Part shown: in pieces, positions 36,781 through 45,394 of the stretch
How positions within the stretch are numbered: the first letter of the stretch is position 1
Layout: each line of letters opens with the position of its first letter
Source: Candidatus Protochlamydia phocaeensis
GTDB lineage: Bacteria > Chlamydiota > Chlamydiia > Chlamydiales > Parachlamydiaceae
DNA length: 64,000 nucleotides
Assembly (NCBI RefSeq): GCF_001545115.1
Contig: NZ_FCNU01000023.1
Location: 109,271 to 173,270 of the forward strand
Direction: 5' to 3'
Program-made: the position numbers and the translations under genes
The notes under the pieces: generated by a model
The model's database searches: none
Told to the model about the DNA's origin: nothing
Seen by the model: the letters and a program-made list of their open reading frames with translations, nothing else

Positions 36781-36979
36781 AAATAGGCTTCTATATGGGT
36801 AATGATTTATTTAATGCTACATATATAGAAAGGATTTAAATAACCTCAACAATTTCAAATAATTATTTTCATTTGATAAATAATTCCAGAAAGAACGTTT
36901 GAGTTAAATTCTTTGCATATTGGAAAATCTTCTTTCGATAGATTTAACTTCTATACATTTAAGGAATAAGCGAGAAAAT

Positions 36980-37864
36980 ATGCTTCATGCGATTGAATTG
37001 GAATTCATCCATTTTATTCATCAGTTTAGACAAGCTTGGTCCGATCAATTGTTTAAGTGGCTGAACGTCTTCGACCGTCCAGAATTTTTCTTCTTCCTCA
37101 TTCCCATTCTTTGGTTGGGACAAGGCTGGAGAACAGGGCTTCGCCTCTTTTATATTTTGCTTCTTAGTAGCCTCTTCAATCAAACCTTAAAAGAATTTTT
37201 CCAATCCCCGCGCCCTTTCCATCTTGATCCGCATGTCGGCATTATTCAAGTCGGCGGGTTTGGCTTTCCAAGCGGAGCCGCTCAGACCGTCATGCTTCTA
37301 TCCGGAATTTTGTTAAATACAGCGAAAAGCAACTGGAAATGGCTGATTGCCGCAACCTATATCATCCTTGTCTCCTTTTCGCGCGTGTATTTAGGCGTGC
37401 ACTTTCCCAGTGATATTTTGGCAGGCTGGCTAGTTGGAGTAGGCTTGTGGGCAGCTTACACTTATTTGGGTCCTCTTATTGAAAGGCAACTTGAAGTCCT
37501 TCAGCCCATTTCTCTGCTTCTATTAAGCCAAACCGCTCCCATCGTCCTTTTTATCCTGCATCCTTCCCTTTCTTCCTTTCACATTTGCAGTGTCGCAATG
37601 GGCCTTGGCCTTGGCGCATGGATAGCCTATTCTCGCCAACTTTTTTTATCGCCTCCTGCAAGCGCTAAAGAATATACTTTAAGAGCAGTGATTGGAGTAG
37701 CAAGCACGTTCGCTTGTGAGGCAGCCATATCCTTATCGTTCCCCTCACAGCCCGTGACGGCTTTATTATTCCGCTTTTTCTTGCTAGGTTTTTGGGTTTC
37801 TCTGGTAAATCCTATTTTTTGCCTGAAGCTTCTTCCCTCACGCTTCTTCGTAAAATCAAGATGA
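36980..37864 (+). CDS. PAP2-superfamily membrane phosphatase
   Basis: It has 294 residues from ATG 36980 (a TTG at 36920 is less likely). Motifs are KEFFQSPRP, FPSGAAQT and SRVYLGVHFPSD, the three PAP2 blocks. The second block has Ala where PSGH usually carries the catalytic His. This variant occurs in some family members, but activity may differ. About six or more helices are visible. Likely substrates are lipid phosphates such as undecaprenyl pyrophosphate or phosphatidic acid. Confidence 0.85.
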   Translation: MLHAIELEFIHFIHQFRQAWSDQLFKWLNVFDRPEFFFFLIPILWLGQGWRTGLRLFYILLLSSLFNQTLKEFFQSPRPFHLDPHVGIIQVGGFGFPSGAAQTVMLLSGILLNTAKSNWKWLIAATYIILVSFSRVYLGVHFPSDILAGWLVGVGLWAAYTYLGPLIERQLEVLQPISLLLLSQTAPIVLFILHPSLSSFHICSVAMGLGLGAWIAYSRQLFLSPPASAKEYTLRAVIGVASTFACEAAISLSFPSQPVTALLFRFFLLGFWVSLVNPIFCLKLLPSRFFVKSR

Positions 37865-37950
37865 GTCGGTGCTTGAGAGCCTGAATGTCAATAATTTGAT
37901 AAACTCCATAAGATTGCCCACGCAAAGCATTTACATAAGTCAACTTCGGC

Positions 37951-39313
37951 TCATAAATGTGCATGAAAAAAATGAATGATTTTCACCCAAGAATCGCGGC
38001 TTGCCAAGTCATCTTGCTCAGGTGTTCCTCCCATCGCAAACCAAAGCTTGCCATGCGGATGATAATAGACGGATTCTGACGGTAAAAAAGGAAGACTGAT
38101 TTGGTGGCCGGCCAATGGATAACTTAAATGAACGCGTTCAATGGCGGAACCTTTCTCATCCAAGCGTTGCATGACTTTCCCGGCAAAAATAGAAGAAGGC
38201 CACATCTGATCATCTCCCCCGGAAATGAGCATTAGAGCCGCTTCGATATTCTCGACCGGAATTTCAGCTGCTTGATAGGCATCCGGATAATCATGCATAC
38301 TTTTTAAAAAATCAGGAGTCGTTACAATCGGATCCTCTGGAACTAATCCTTGCCCGTGGCTTAGCTCTATTTTTGGTATAGGCGCCGTTATTCCAACAGG
38401 CTTGCCTTCATAAATCCATGCATGACTTGGTCTATTTCCTAATCCGCCTCCAAATATCACTGCGCTCGGAACAGTGGCGACAATGGCCTGAATCCTATCG
38501 GAAAATAAGCTACCCAAAAGAAGGGCTAGCTCAGCGCCTCTTGAAATTCCATAGATCCCTACTCGATCTCCTTGCACATCGCTTCTCTGTTTAAGCCAAT
38601 TCAAAGCCTTTTCAAAAAAGGCAAGATCGATATTTTCTAGTTTGTTCGGCAAGCCCGGCGCTCCAAAATAACCAAGGGCAAGAACGGCAAATCCATGCGA
38701 AGCGAGTAACTGGGCGCGATTTTCCCCTAAACCGCCATTCGATCCGCTAAGAGTAATAATGACCGGAAGCGGATCTTGAGAAGGGGGAAGAAAGAAAGAA
38801 AGAGGCCACAAGCCCCTCCTCTCTTACCTCAATTTTTTGGACAGCGGGTAATTTGCGCAGACGCTTAATGCTTTGCTGAGCCGTTATTTGGCCATTTACC
38901 CATACCTTTAAATCAACGTCCCAATCGCCTTTCATCTTAAAAGAATCAAAAGGACTAGAGACAGGCTTCATGGACCAAAAGAGTCCCATGGAATCAGCAT
39001 GGACATAGGTTCCAGCAATCGGCTCTGCCTTACTCAAAGAAATGACTCCCTTTTCATTTGCTTCAAACAACGCCCATGAAAGCCACTTCTCTCCTTTATT
39101 ATCCACTGTTTCCGCTTGTATTTCAGCGATTTGAAAAGGAGCTAATCCCCTTACTTCTATCCATACCGGTTCATCGGCCAAAGACACAGGGGAAGAGATC
39201 ATCAGCTGTGTGCAGGCATGAGGGAGGCGAGTGTCTGAAGAATGGACAAATAGACTAACGCCTAGCAGACAGGGCAAAAGGGCACAAACATAACGACAAA
39301 GTGAATGAATCAT
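37951..39313 (-). pseudogene. Acyl-CoA thioesterase/BAAT-family gene split by a tetranucleotide repeat
   Basis: From ATG 39313 (AAGG upstream) a signal-like segment leads into the BAAT N-terminal domain (VSLADEPVWIEVRGLAPFQ). The frame breaks at an AAAG repeat, 38788-38802. Removing one 4-base unit joins EEGLVASFFL to PPSQDPLPVIITLSGSNGGLG and opens the whole BAAT C-terminal hydrolase. That part has nucleophile GISRG, Asp in SGGDDQMWPS and His in LAGHQIS. So one repeat unit decides between a full and a truncated protein. It could be phase-variable or simply broken. The second half alone (37951-38811) has no good start. Confidence 0.75.
38788..38802. repeat. Short AAAG tandem repeat at a frame break
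   Basis: AAG followed by three AAAG units (CTTT on the coding strand), with a five-G run next to it. Tetranucleotide tracts slip during replication, and a change of one unit restores the reading frame of the surrounding gene exactly. Confidence 0.8.
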
Positions 39314-39390
39314 AAGATTAGCCTTAATAGACATGACAAAAAGAAATCGGTATAATAAATATCTGTTATTTTAAAAAGAAGGGATGCGAA

Positions 39391-39960
39391 ATGTCGGAAA
39401 CAAAACTGGAGTCCATTCTCACCTTTGCATACATGATGGAAAACCAAAAGCCTTTATTGATCAAGTGGCTGGCGCAAGACCACATTCGGGAATGGCTACA
39501 TGGAAAAGGACTGCAAAATACCTTAAATGACTTAGATCAATTCTTCGCCGGCTCTTCCCTTTGCAAGCACTGGATTGCTTACAGCAATGGCATTCCTTTT
39601 GGTTATCTCATCACTTCGGAAGTTCAGAAGGACTCGGCTGAGGATGCCGATCTTGCACAATGGTGCCAAGAAGAGGGGCGTGCCATTACTTTAGACCTCT
39701 TTATTTGCGATAAGCGATTTCTAGGAAAAAAGCTTGCTGTTCCCATGATCCAATCCTTTCTATTGAATCACTTCTCAGGCGTGGCTGAAGTTCTTATCGA
39801 TCCGGAAGCGACAAATGCGCGGGCCATCCATGTCTATGAAAAAGCGGGATTCAAAATAATCGGCGAGTTCACTGCAGCCTGGCATCCCGTACGCCATTAT
39901 AAAATGCGCTTAAGCATGAAAGAGTTAGCTCTAAAAAGTCTTGAATTGTTTAAGGTTTAG
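39391..39960 (+). CDS. GNAT acetyltransferase, AAC(6')-like
   Basis: It has 189 residues with AAGGGA before the start. The acetyl-CoA region is LFICDKRFLGKKLAVPMIQ. The C-terminal IDPEATNARAIHVYEKAGF is very like the AAC(6') group of aminoglycoside acetyltransferases. It belongs to that branch of the GNAT fold by pattern. The true substrate could be another amine or a siderophore. A nucleotidyltransferase gene follows in the same direction after 56 bases. Confidence 0.75.
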   Translation: MSETKLESILTFAYMMENQKPLLIKWLAQDHIREWLHGKGLQNTLNDLDQFFAGSSLCKHWIAYSNGIPFGYLITSEVQKDSAEDADLAQWCQEEGRAITLDLFICDKRFLGKKLAVPMIQSFLLNHFSGVAEVLIDPEATNARAIHVYEKAGFKIIGEFTAAWHPVRHYKMRLSMKELALKSLELFKV

Positions 39961-40016
39961 TGTTTTACCATATTTTTCATAACGATTCATCCAATGCTTA
40001 ATGGAGTAATGAAGAG

Positions 40017-40889
40017 ATGAACTGCCTCCCCCAAAATAAACAACTGCTTGTCTCGCAAATGCTCGCTTCTTTAGCTGATATTGAAGGTATCGAAGCAATT
40101 GCATTGGGCGGATCATACGCCCGCGGAGTTGCAACAGACGCTTCGGACATTGATTTGGGAATTTATTATTCAGAGGCATCACCGCCTTCGATCGATCAGA
40201 TCCGCAACCTTGCCCGGACATTTGATTCTACACCTCACTTGATTGTCACCAATTTTTACGAATGGGGACAGTGGGTGAATGGAGGCGCTTGGCTAAATAC
40301 CTCCTGCGGAGAAGTGGATTGGCTATACCGTAATCTAGATCAAGTCGAAAAGGTGATAGAAGAAGCCATGCAAGGAAAATTTGCTTGGGATTTTAGGCAG
40401 CAGCCTCCCCATGGGTTCTTCAGCGTGTCATATTTGGCCGATTTGCGCCAGAATATTATTTTATACGATCCTAAAGGCAAATTAGCGTGGGCTAAGCAAG
40501 CCATTCAAGCCTATCCGCAGCCATTGAAAAAAGCCCTTGTGCAAGGGCATTTATGGAGCATTGAGTTTACCTCTTTCAATGCAAAAAAATTCTTAAAGCG
40601 CAATTGTCTCTATGGAACGGTGGGTTGCATCAATCGGATGATTGCAGAATTGACGCAAGTACTATTCGCTTTGAATGAGATCTACTTTGCTACCGACAAA
40701 GACATTTTAAGTCTAATCGATACTTTTGCTATAAAGCCAAGGGACTATTCCCAACGCATTCATTCCATCCTCTGTTGCCCTGGGAAAGATCAGGCCTTGG
40801 CAGTTTCGTTGAAACAGCTGCAAGAGATCATTCAAGAAACAATGGCGCTTGCCCATCCGCTTTATACTTCCAAATATGCCATAGAATAA
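40017..40889 (+). CDS. Nucleotidyltransferase-fold protein, DUF4037-like
   Basis: It has 290 residues. The polymerase-beta-type motif is ALGGSYARGVATDASDIDLGIYY (GS...DxD), with a third acid possibly in GEVDWLYR. The C-terminal helical half resembles DUF4037. The fold includes the aminoglycoside/lincosamide nucleotidyltransferases. The substrate is unknown. GGAG lies about 10 bases before the start. Confidence 0.75.
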   Translation: MNCLPQNKQLLVSQMLASLADIEGIEAIALGGSYARGVATDASDIDLGIYYSEASPPSIDQIRNLARTFDSTPHLIVTNFYEWGQWVNGGAWLNTSCGEVDWLYRNLDQVEKVIEEAMQGKFAWDFRQQPPHGFFSVSYLADLRQNIILYDPKGKLAWAKQAIQAYPQPLKKALVQGHLWSIEFTSFNAKKFLKRNCLYGTVGCINRMIAELTQVLFALNEIYFATDKDILSLIDTFAIKPRDYSQRIHSILCCPGKDQALAVSLKQLQEIIQETMALAHPLYTSKYAIE

Positions 40890-40934
40890 ATGCGCAAAGA
40901 AGTGGAGGCAAGAACTTGAATATGGGCTCATAGC

Positions 40935-41912
40935 CTAATTAACGTCATGTCCTAGAAAAAGATGGTCAAGACAGTCCCAGTGCCTCATTGTCATTTCAAA
41001 GCTAGTCCTTAGTTCTCTAAATAGCTTGGGATGCCCGGGCGGGCTATCCATCATGGTCAGCATATTGACAAAATCGGTGATCAGGGCTAAGCGAAGCCAG
41101 TCATTGGGAAGCACTCCGCCATTTTGCGTATACCCTTCCTTCAACGCTTGCAAGTCCAAGGGAAACTGATGGCGATGGCGCAAGAGAATGGCAAAATCCA
41201 AGATCCCTATTCCGGCATGCGCAAATTCCCAGTCCAGCACAATGATTTTGCCATTTGCCCCATAGAATAAATTGACCGGCTTGAAATCCGCATGCGTCAA
41301 ACAGCTATTGCCACGGACGATGGGGAAACTCGATTGGTTATGCCGCATAAAGGAAAGGATGTCATCGCTCAATTTTTCCCCTAGCTGCTCTCTTGCCTGG
41401 CCTGCATAGGACAGCACGCGGACGGATTCTTCAAAATAAGGAGAAGAGCCCTCTTCAAATATATGCCCGATCTTCAATTCTTCTTCAAAAAATCCGGCTT
41501 GCGGGAAGCGAAAGGAATGAATGCATGCCAAGGCTTTGCCTAATTCATAAGAGAGAGGAGCTTTAAACTCCTTATTTACTCTGTAAAGAGGAATGCCATC
41601 CACAAACGTAAAAATCGCATAAGCCCATGGATGATGATTGGCATCTGCATAAATGAGCTTGGCAGTCGGCACAGTCTTTTCAACTAATGCATGCAAGGCT
41701 TGTTCCATTTTGCAAAGCTCACGCTCTCTCGCATAAAGCCTTAAAACAAATGCCTGCTCATTCATTACAAACTTGTAATGGGTATTCTGCGCGCCTCCGT
41801 TTAACAGCTCCCAGCGTTCAAAATGAGACCCGGCAGGAAAAGCCTTTGAAGCTAATGAAGCCAGCTCGCTGGCTTCTAATAAGATAGGTTGGATGCTCCG
41901 CTCAATTTCCAT
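40935..41912 (-). CDS. APH-family phosphotransferase
   Basis: It has 325 residues from ATG 41912 (an upstream TTG is possible). LNGGAQNTHYKF is the nucleotide-binding loop, FVLRLYA carries the Lys, CLTHADFKPVNLF is the catalytic HxDxxxxN loop and IVLDWEFA the metal-binding Asp. These are the APH/choline-kinase signatures. Substrates in the family are aminoglycosides, choline, homoserine or sugars, so none is assigned. It converges on the nucleotidyltransferase gene. Confidence 0.85.
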   Translation of the reverse strand: MEIERSIQPILLEASELASLASKAFPAGSHFERWELLNGGAQNTHYKFVMNEQAFVLRLYARERELCKMEQALHALVEKTVPTAKLIYADANHHPWAYAIFTFVDGIPLYRVNKEFKAPLSYELGKALACIHSFRFPQAGFFEEELKIGHIFEEGSSPYFEESVRVLSYAGQAREQLGEKLSDDILSFMRHNQSSFPIVRGNSCLTHADFKPVNLFYGANGKIIVLDWEFAHAGIGILDFAILLRHRHQFPLDLQALKEGYTQNGGVLPNDWLRLALITDFVNMLTMMDSPPGHPKLFRELRTSFEMTMRHWDCLDHLFLGHDVN

Positions 41913-41962
41913 GATAAACGCCGGCAAGATCCCACAGTTTATAGATTGCAAGTTGGATATTT

Positions 41963-42826
41963 TTATTGTTTAATGGCTTCGATTTCAATGCGTCCATACC
42001 GCATTTCAATTACGCCTTCGGCATTCATGGCTTCAGGAAGCAAGCGTAGGTATTCTTCGATCATCCCATTATAAAATTCTCTGGCCATTTCAGGCGGAAC
42101 GGCAGGCGTGAAAGTTCCCAATAGGAAGCTTAACAGCTCTTCGCGGTCAATAAAAGAATCTTGCGTTGAAACTTTTTCTATTCGCTGCGGCAAAAAATTC
42201 GCTCCTTTGAGCAAATCTGCATACTCTTCAACCGTTAGAAATTTTCTAGGAGGGATTGATTGCCAATAGGCGGCCCATTTGGGGGAAGACTGCATAATTT
42301 TCCGTGCCTGCTTCCAGGCTGGATTGTCAATGGCAGGAATCATGATTAAAACTTTTCCGCCTGGTTTTAACAAGCCGGACATACTCTTAAAGGCGTGGGA
42401 TTGATCAGCACAATGCTGCAGAGCGCAATTAGAGATGATTAAGTCAAAGGATTCGGCAAGGTTTGGCTCTAAAAATCCCCCTTCTTGGAAGGATAGGTTT
42501 GGATATTCTAAAGAGCCATACTGCTTATGCGCCCAATCGAGCATGGGCAAGGACGGATCGATGCCTAGAATTTGGCCTTGAGGAATAAACTTGGAGACAT
42601 CTGCTGTGATTTTGCCATCGCCGCATCCAATATCCAAAATGGACTCATCCCCCCTTAGCTGGCGCAAATGGGGAGCTAAAAACGCCATGGCCCATCTTCG
42701 CTGCATTTCAGAGTGATGGACATAGGAGCGGACAAGCCGGGCATCCCAATACGTGTCATCGGCTGAAAGAGAGGCTGACGTGCAAAAATGGCAGATAGAC
42801 AGAGCGAATAGAACCTTTTTAAGCAT
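41963..42826 (-). CDS. SAM-dependent methyltransferase with a signal peptide
   Basis: It has 287 residues, preceded by GAGGAAG. The class I SAM motif LDIGCGDGK is near residue 65, then GIDPSLPMLDWA, ISNCALQHC and LKPGGKVLIMIPA. The core resembles trans-aconitate methyltransferase. Unusually, the first ~23 residues (MLKKVLFALSICHFCTSASLS) look like a cleavable signal peptide. Such enzymes are normally cytoplasmic. Export into the host or periplasm is an inference. Confidence 0.85.
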   Translation of the reverse strand: MLKKVLFALSICHFCTSASLSADDTYWDARLVRSYVHHSEMQRRWAMAFLAPHLRQLRGDESILDIGCGDGKITADVSKFIPQGQILGIDPSLPMLDWAHKQYGSLEYPNLSFQEGGFLEPNLAESFDLIISNCALQHCADQSHAFKSMSGLLKPGGKVLIMIPAIDNPAWKQARKIMQSSPKWAAYWQSIPPRKFLTVEEYADLLKGANFLPQRIEKVSTQDSFIDREELLSFLLGTFTPAVPPEMAREFYNGMIEEYLRLLPEAMNAEGVIEMRYGRIEIEAIKQ

Positions 42827-43049
42827 AAAACTTCCTCAATGATTGAATGCAAGAAGAGCTTTTATCACAAATAATACCATTTCCTAGAAATAAAAGTTAT
42901 TTAGCAAATATATACCGAAATAAGTTCAAAAATTGAATTTGAAAATAAACGTTAAATTCGCATACTGAATAGTTCAAAATCAATAAGACTTACCTTTTCC
43001 ATACAAAAGTTTATCTAAATTATTAATAAATAAATTTCAAGAGAATGCC

Positions 43050-43859
43050 ATGCGCCTATTCCCTTTCCTGTTGCTTGCGTCCATTCCTTTTTTGGGATTC
43101 TGTGAAGAAGAAATTCCCCCTTCCCAGTCTTCACTTCCCGGCCAACTGTTATACCAAGGAAAGCCCATTCCTGATGCCATTTTAGAAGATTTCTTTGGCT
43201 TTGCTGTCGCTGGATTTGGCGAACCAAGCCTAGAGCTGGATATTCCGGCAAGCTTAGCTGAATACGAGGAAAAGCTGAGTGCGCCGGCTGATAGCGAAGA
43301 AGAGATCGATTCAACAGACGCTTACCGTCCACCAAAAACTGTCTTTGAATGGGAATATATCGGCTCCATCCACAACGATTTCCATGTTGTCAGAGCCTAT
43401 ACATGGGAAACAGGCTGCTTGGGCAAATTTACAGGCCTGCTGATCCTTAAACGGGAAGGCGATACGCTTAAAATTGCCGATACCATTTATGGCGGCGACC
43501 GGCATTCAAGCATGATTTTTGAAGGGGACGCAATCATACGGGAGAATATGATCTTGTATCATCAGGCTGCTACAAGCGGCAACGTGGTCGACAAAGCAAT
43601 GGAGCTATATCCCGAAATCGAAGAGGTCTATCTAACAAGCTCGAGTAAAAAAATGTGCTATGGAGAAGCCGGTTATTATGGATCTTTTGAAAAAGCGGCT
43701 GAGATCAGTCCGGATGGCAAAGTGGTGAGCATCGATATACTCCAATTTTCCCCTTGCGAGGGAAGCGAGCACGAAGAGAAATTGTATGAAGAAGGCGGCT
43801 TAAAAGCATTGGCGTTAGATCTTCTTGTCGATGAAGACGAAAAAGCCATTATTGAGTAA
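43050..43859 (+). CDS. Secreted acidic protein of unknown function
   Basis: It has 269 residues with a signal peptide (MRLFPFLLLASIPFLGFC), possibly ending in a lipoprotein-type Cys. The mature part is rich in Glu and Asp. No family is recognised. It starts divergently from the methyltransferase gene and is followed after 80 bases by a membrane-protein gene. Confidence 0.7.
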   Translation: MRLFPFLLLASIPFLGFCEEEIPPSQSSLPGQLLYQGKPIPDAILEDFFGFAVAGFGEPSLELDIPASLAEYEEKLSAPADSEEEIDSTDAYRPPKTVFEWEYIGSIHNDFHVVRAYTWETGCLGKFTGLLILKREGDTLKIADTIYGGDRHSSMIFEGDAIIRENMILYHQAATSGNVVDKAMELYPEIEEVYLTSSSKKMCYGEAGYYGSFEKAAEISPDGKVVSIDILQFSPCEGSEHEEKLYEEGGLKALALDLLVDEDEKAIIE

Positions 43860-43939
43860 GCGGATGCCGCTCTAATTTCCTTTCACTTGAAAAGAATAGA
43901 TCTGGCACAATGTCTTCTCTTTGATTTAAAGGACCTTAC

Positions 43940-44386
43940 ATGGAAACAGAAATCAGCCAAATCCGCTCCAAAAAAGTGCAGCATTTTTGGGATCACAGCC
44001 AAATTTTTTTAGCTGCTTATCTTGCAGGCCCTATTGGGGGGTGCTATTTCTTGGGCAGGAACTATATGCAGTCCGGCCAGCCGGCTTATGCTAGACTATG
44101 CTATGCCGCAGGCCTCCTAGGGCTTATGGGAATTTTAACGATTCTGGCTTTTATTCCAACATACGCCTTAGAGCATATCCCAAAGTCGATCATTCCGATT
44201 AGTTATTCGGCTATTATTGCCGGCTTTGCTTACGGCTATCAAAAGAATTTGATCGAAGAACAAGTGAAAGAAGGCAATAAGCGCTTCTCCTATTGGTGGT
44301 GCCTTTTGATCATTCTCTCTTTGCTGATTGTTCAAATTCCCCTGATTTTCCTCTATACCATCTTCTTATCCTCTATTTCGTCATAA
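43940..44386 (+). CDS. Small membrane protein of unknown function
   Basis: It has 148 residues with AAAGGA before the start. Four hydrophobic segments are visible (about 22-40, 52-73, 84-100, 118-143). GPIGGCYFLGRNY near the start recalls small inner-membrane proteins with two-helix repeats. Function unknown. The next gene begins 11 bases after the stop, so the two form a pair. Confidence 0.65.
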   Translation: METEISQIRSKKVQHFWDHSQIFLAAYLAGPIGGCYFLGRNYMQSGQPAYARLCYAAGLLGLMGILTILAFIPTYALEHIPKSIIPISYSAIIAGFAYGYQKNLIEEQVKEGNKRFSYWWCLLIILSLLIVQIPLIFLYTIFLSSISS

Positions 44387-44397
44387 CAGGAGCGGGC

Positions 44398-45075
44398 ATG
44401 TTCGCAAAAGATCCAGATAAAATCCTCATTATTGCAGCTATCCTGCTCATCCTGAGCGGCTATTTTTTCAAAGATCGGATCGTCGAGGAAGCCCATCTTT
44501 TCAAGGAAGCGGAAGGCTTTTCTCAAAAACTGCTAACCACTTATTTTTATCCCCTGTCGCAGCAAGAGAGACTCGCTGTCTTTCAAGACTCCCTGAAAAA
44601 AATGGAAGCCATGCAAGAAAGGGCCTCAAACTCCCTCTTAGTGAAGTATTTTTTTGATTTCCGCGAGCTTATCCAAGAGCAGCAAGAAGATATCCAAGAG
44701 CTAGAAAGACAAGAACCCCATGAAGGCTTTGTTTCCTTTTTGACATCCAATCTGGCTAATGTGATTGCAAATCGGCATTTTTCTAATGAACAGCTTCTTC
44801 AGCTTGGGCATTTGATCGATGAAGAGCTTCCGGAATCAAATCAAGCCGTCTACCTCCTCAATCGGGAAGAGAATCATCAACTGCTTTTAGAGATCATGCT
44901 CCACCAACCGCTCGATTCCATGGATCAGAAGCGTTTCCAGGCACTTGCCGACCGCGCGTCGGTAAGCATCTTCAATGGAGAGCCCGTTAATCTTCTTGTT
45001 GGTTCGTTCGCTGACAAAGAAGACATCCTGGAATTCAAGAGCCAAGAAAGCGATCAAGTCGCCAATGAAGCGTGA
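44398..45075 (+). CDS. Membrane-anchored protein of unknown function
   Basis: It has 225 residues from ATG 44398, which has AGGAG at good spacing. Earlier in-frame codons overlap the previous gene and were rejected. One N-terminal helix (ILIIAAILLILSGYFF) is followed by a mostly helical, Glu/Gln-rich cytoplasmic or periplasmic domain. No known domain is seen. It is paired with the preceding gene, and a terminator overlaps its stop. Confidence 0.65.
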   Translation: MFAKDPDKILIIAAILLILSGYFFKDRIVEEAHLFKEAEGFSQKLLTTYFYPLSQQERLAVFQDSLKKMEAMQERASNSLLVKYFFDFRELIQEQQEDIQELERQEPHEGFVSFLTSNLANVIANRHFSNEQLLQLGHLIDEELPESNQAVYLLNREENHQLLLEIMLHQPLDSMDQKRFQALADRASVSIFNGEPVNLLVGSFADKEDILEFKSQESDQVANEA

Positions 45076-45094
45076 GAATTTTCCACGCTTTTTT
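45068..45094 (+). terminator. Terminator overlapping the stop codon
   Basis: AAGCGTG (45068-45074) pairs with CACGCTT (45084-45090) and is followed by TTTT. The left arm includes the last codons of the gene. Confidence 0.7.
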
Positions 45095-45394
45095 CGGCTT
45101 AGCTTTGCACCTAATAGCCAGCAAATGGCTGAAAGTTTTCCCTCTCCTTAACCTTGCCCCATGCTTAGGTATAAAAATTCTTTCATATTGCCTTAAAGTT
45201 CAATAATATAGAAAAATAATTAGCTTTTAAACCTAAACGACTTAATCGCAAACCTTAAAATTTTCTTCTTGCTTGCCTATTCAATTGAGCTTGTTAAGTA
45301 AAGCCTAAATCGATCAAATGGTATGAGAAAACCGCTCTATTCCTGCAAAATAATCGTAAAGCTCCTCAATCCCTTCTTCACAAGCTGATGCCCT
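45095..45394. other. Spacer before the nuclease-helicase gene
   Basis: About 300 bases, AT-rich in the middle, no supported ORF. It should hold the promoter of the large gene downstream, but I see no clear box pair. Confidence 0.3.
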
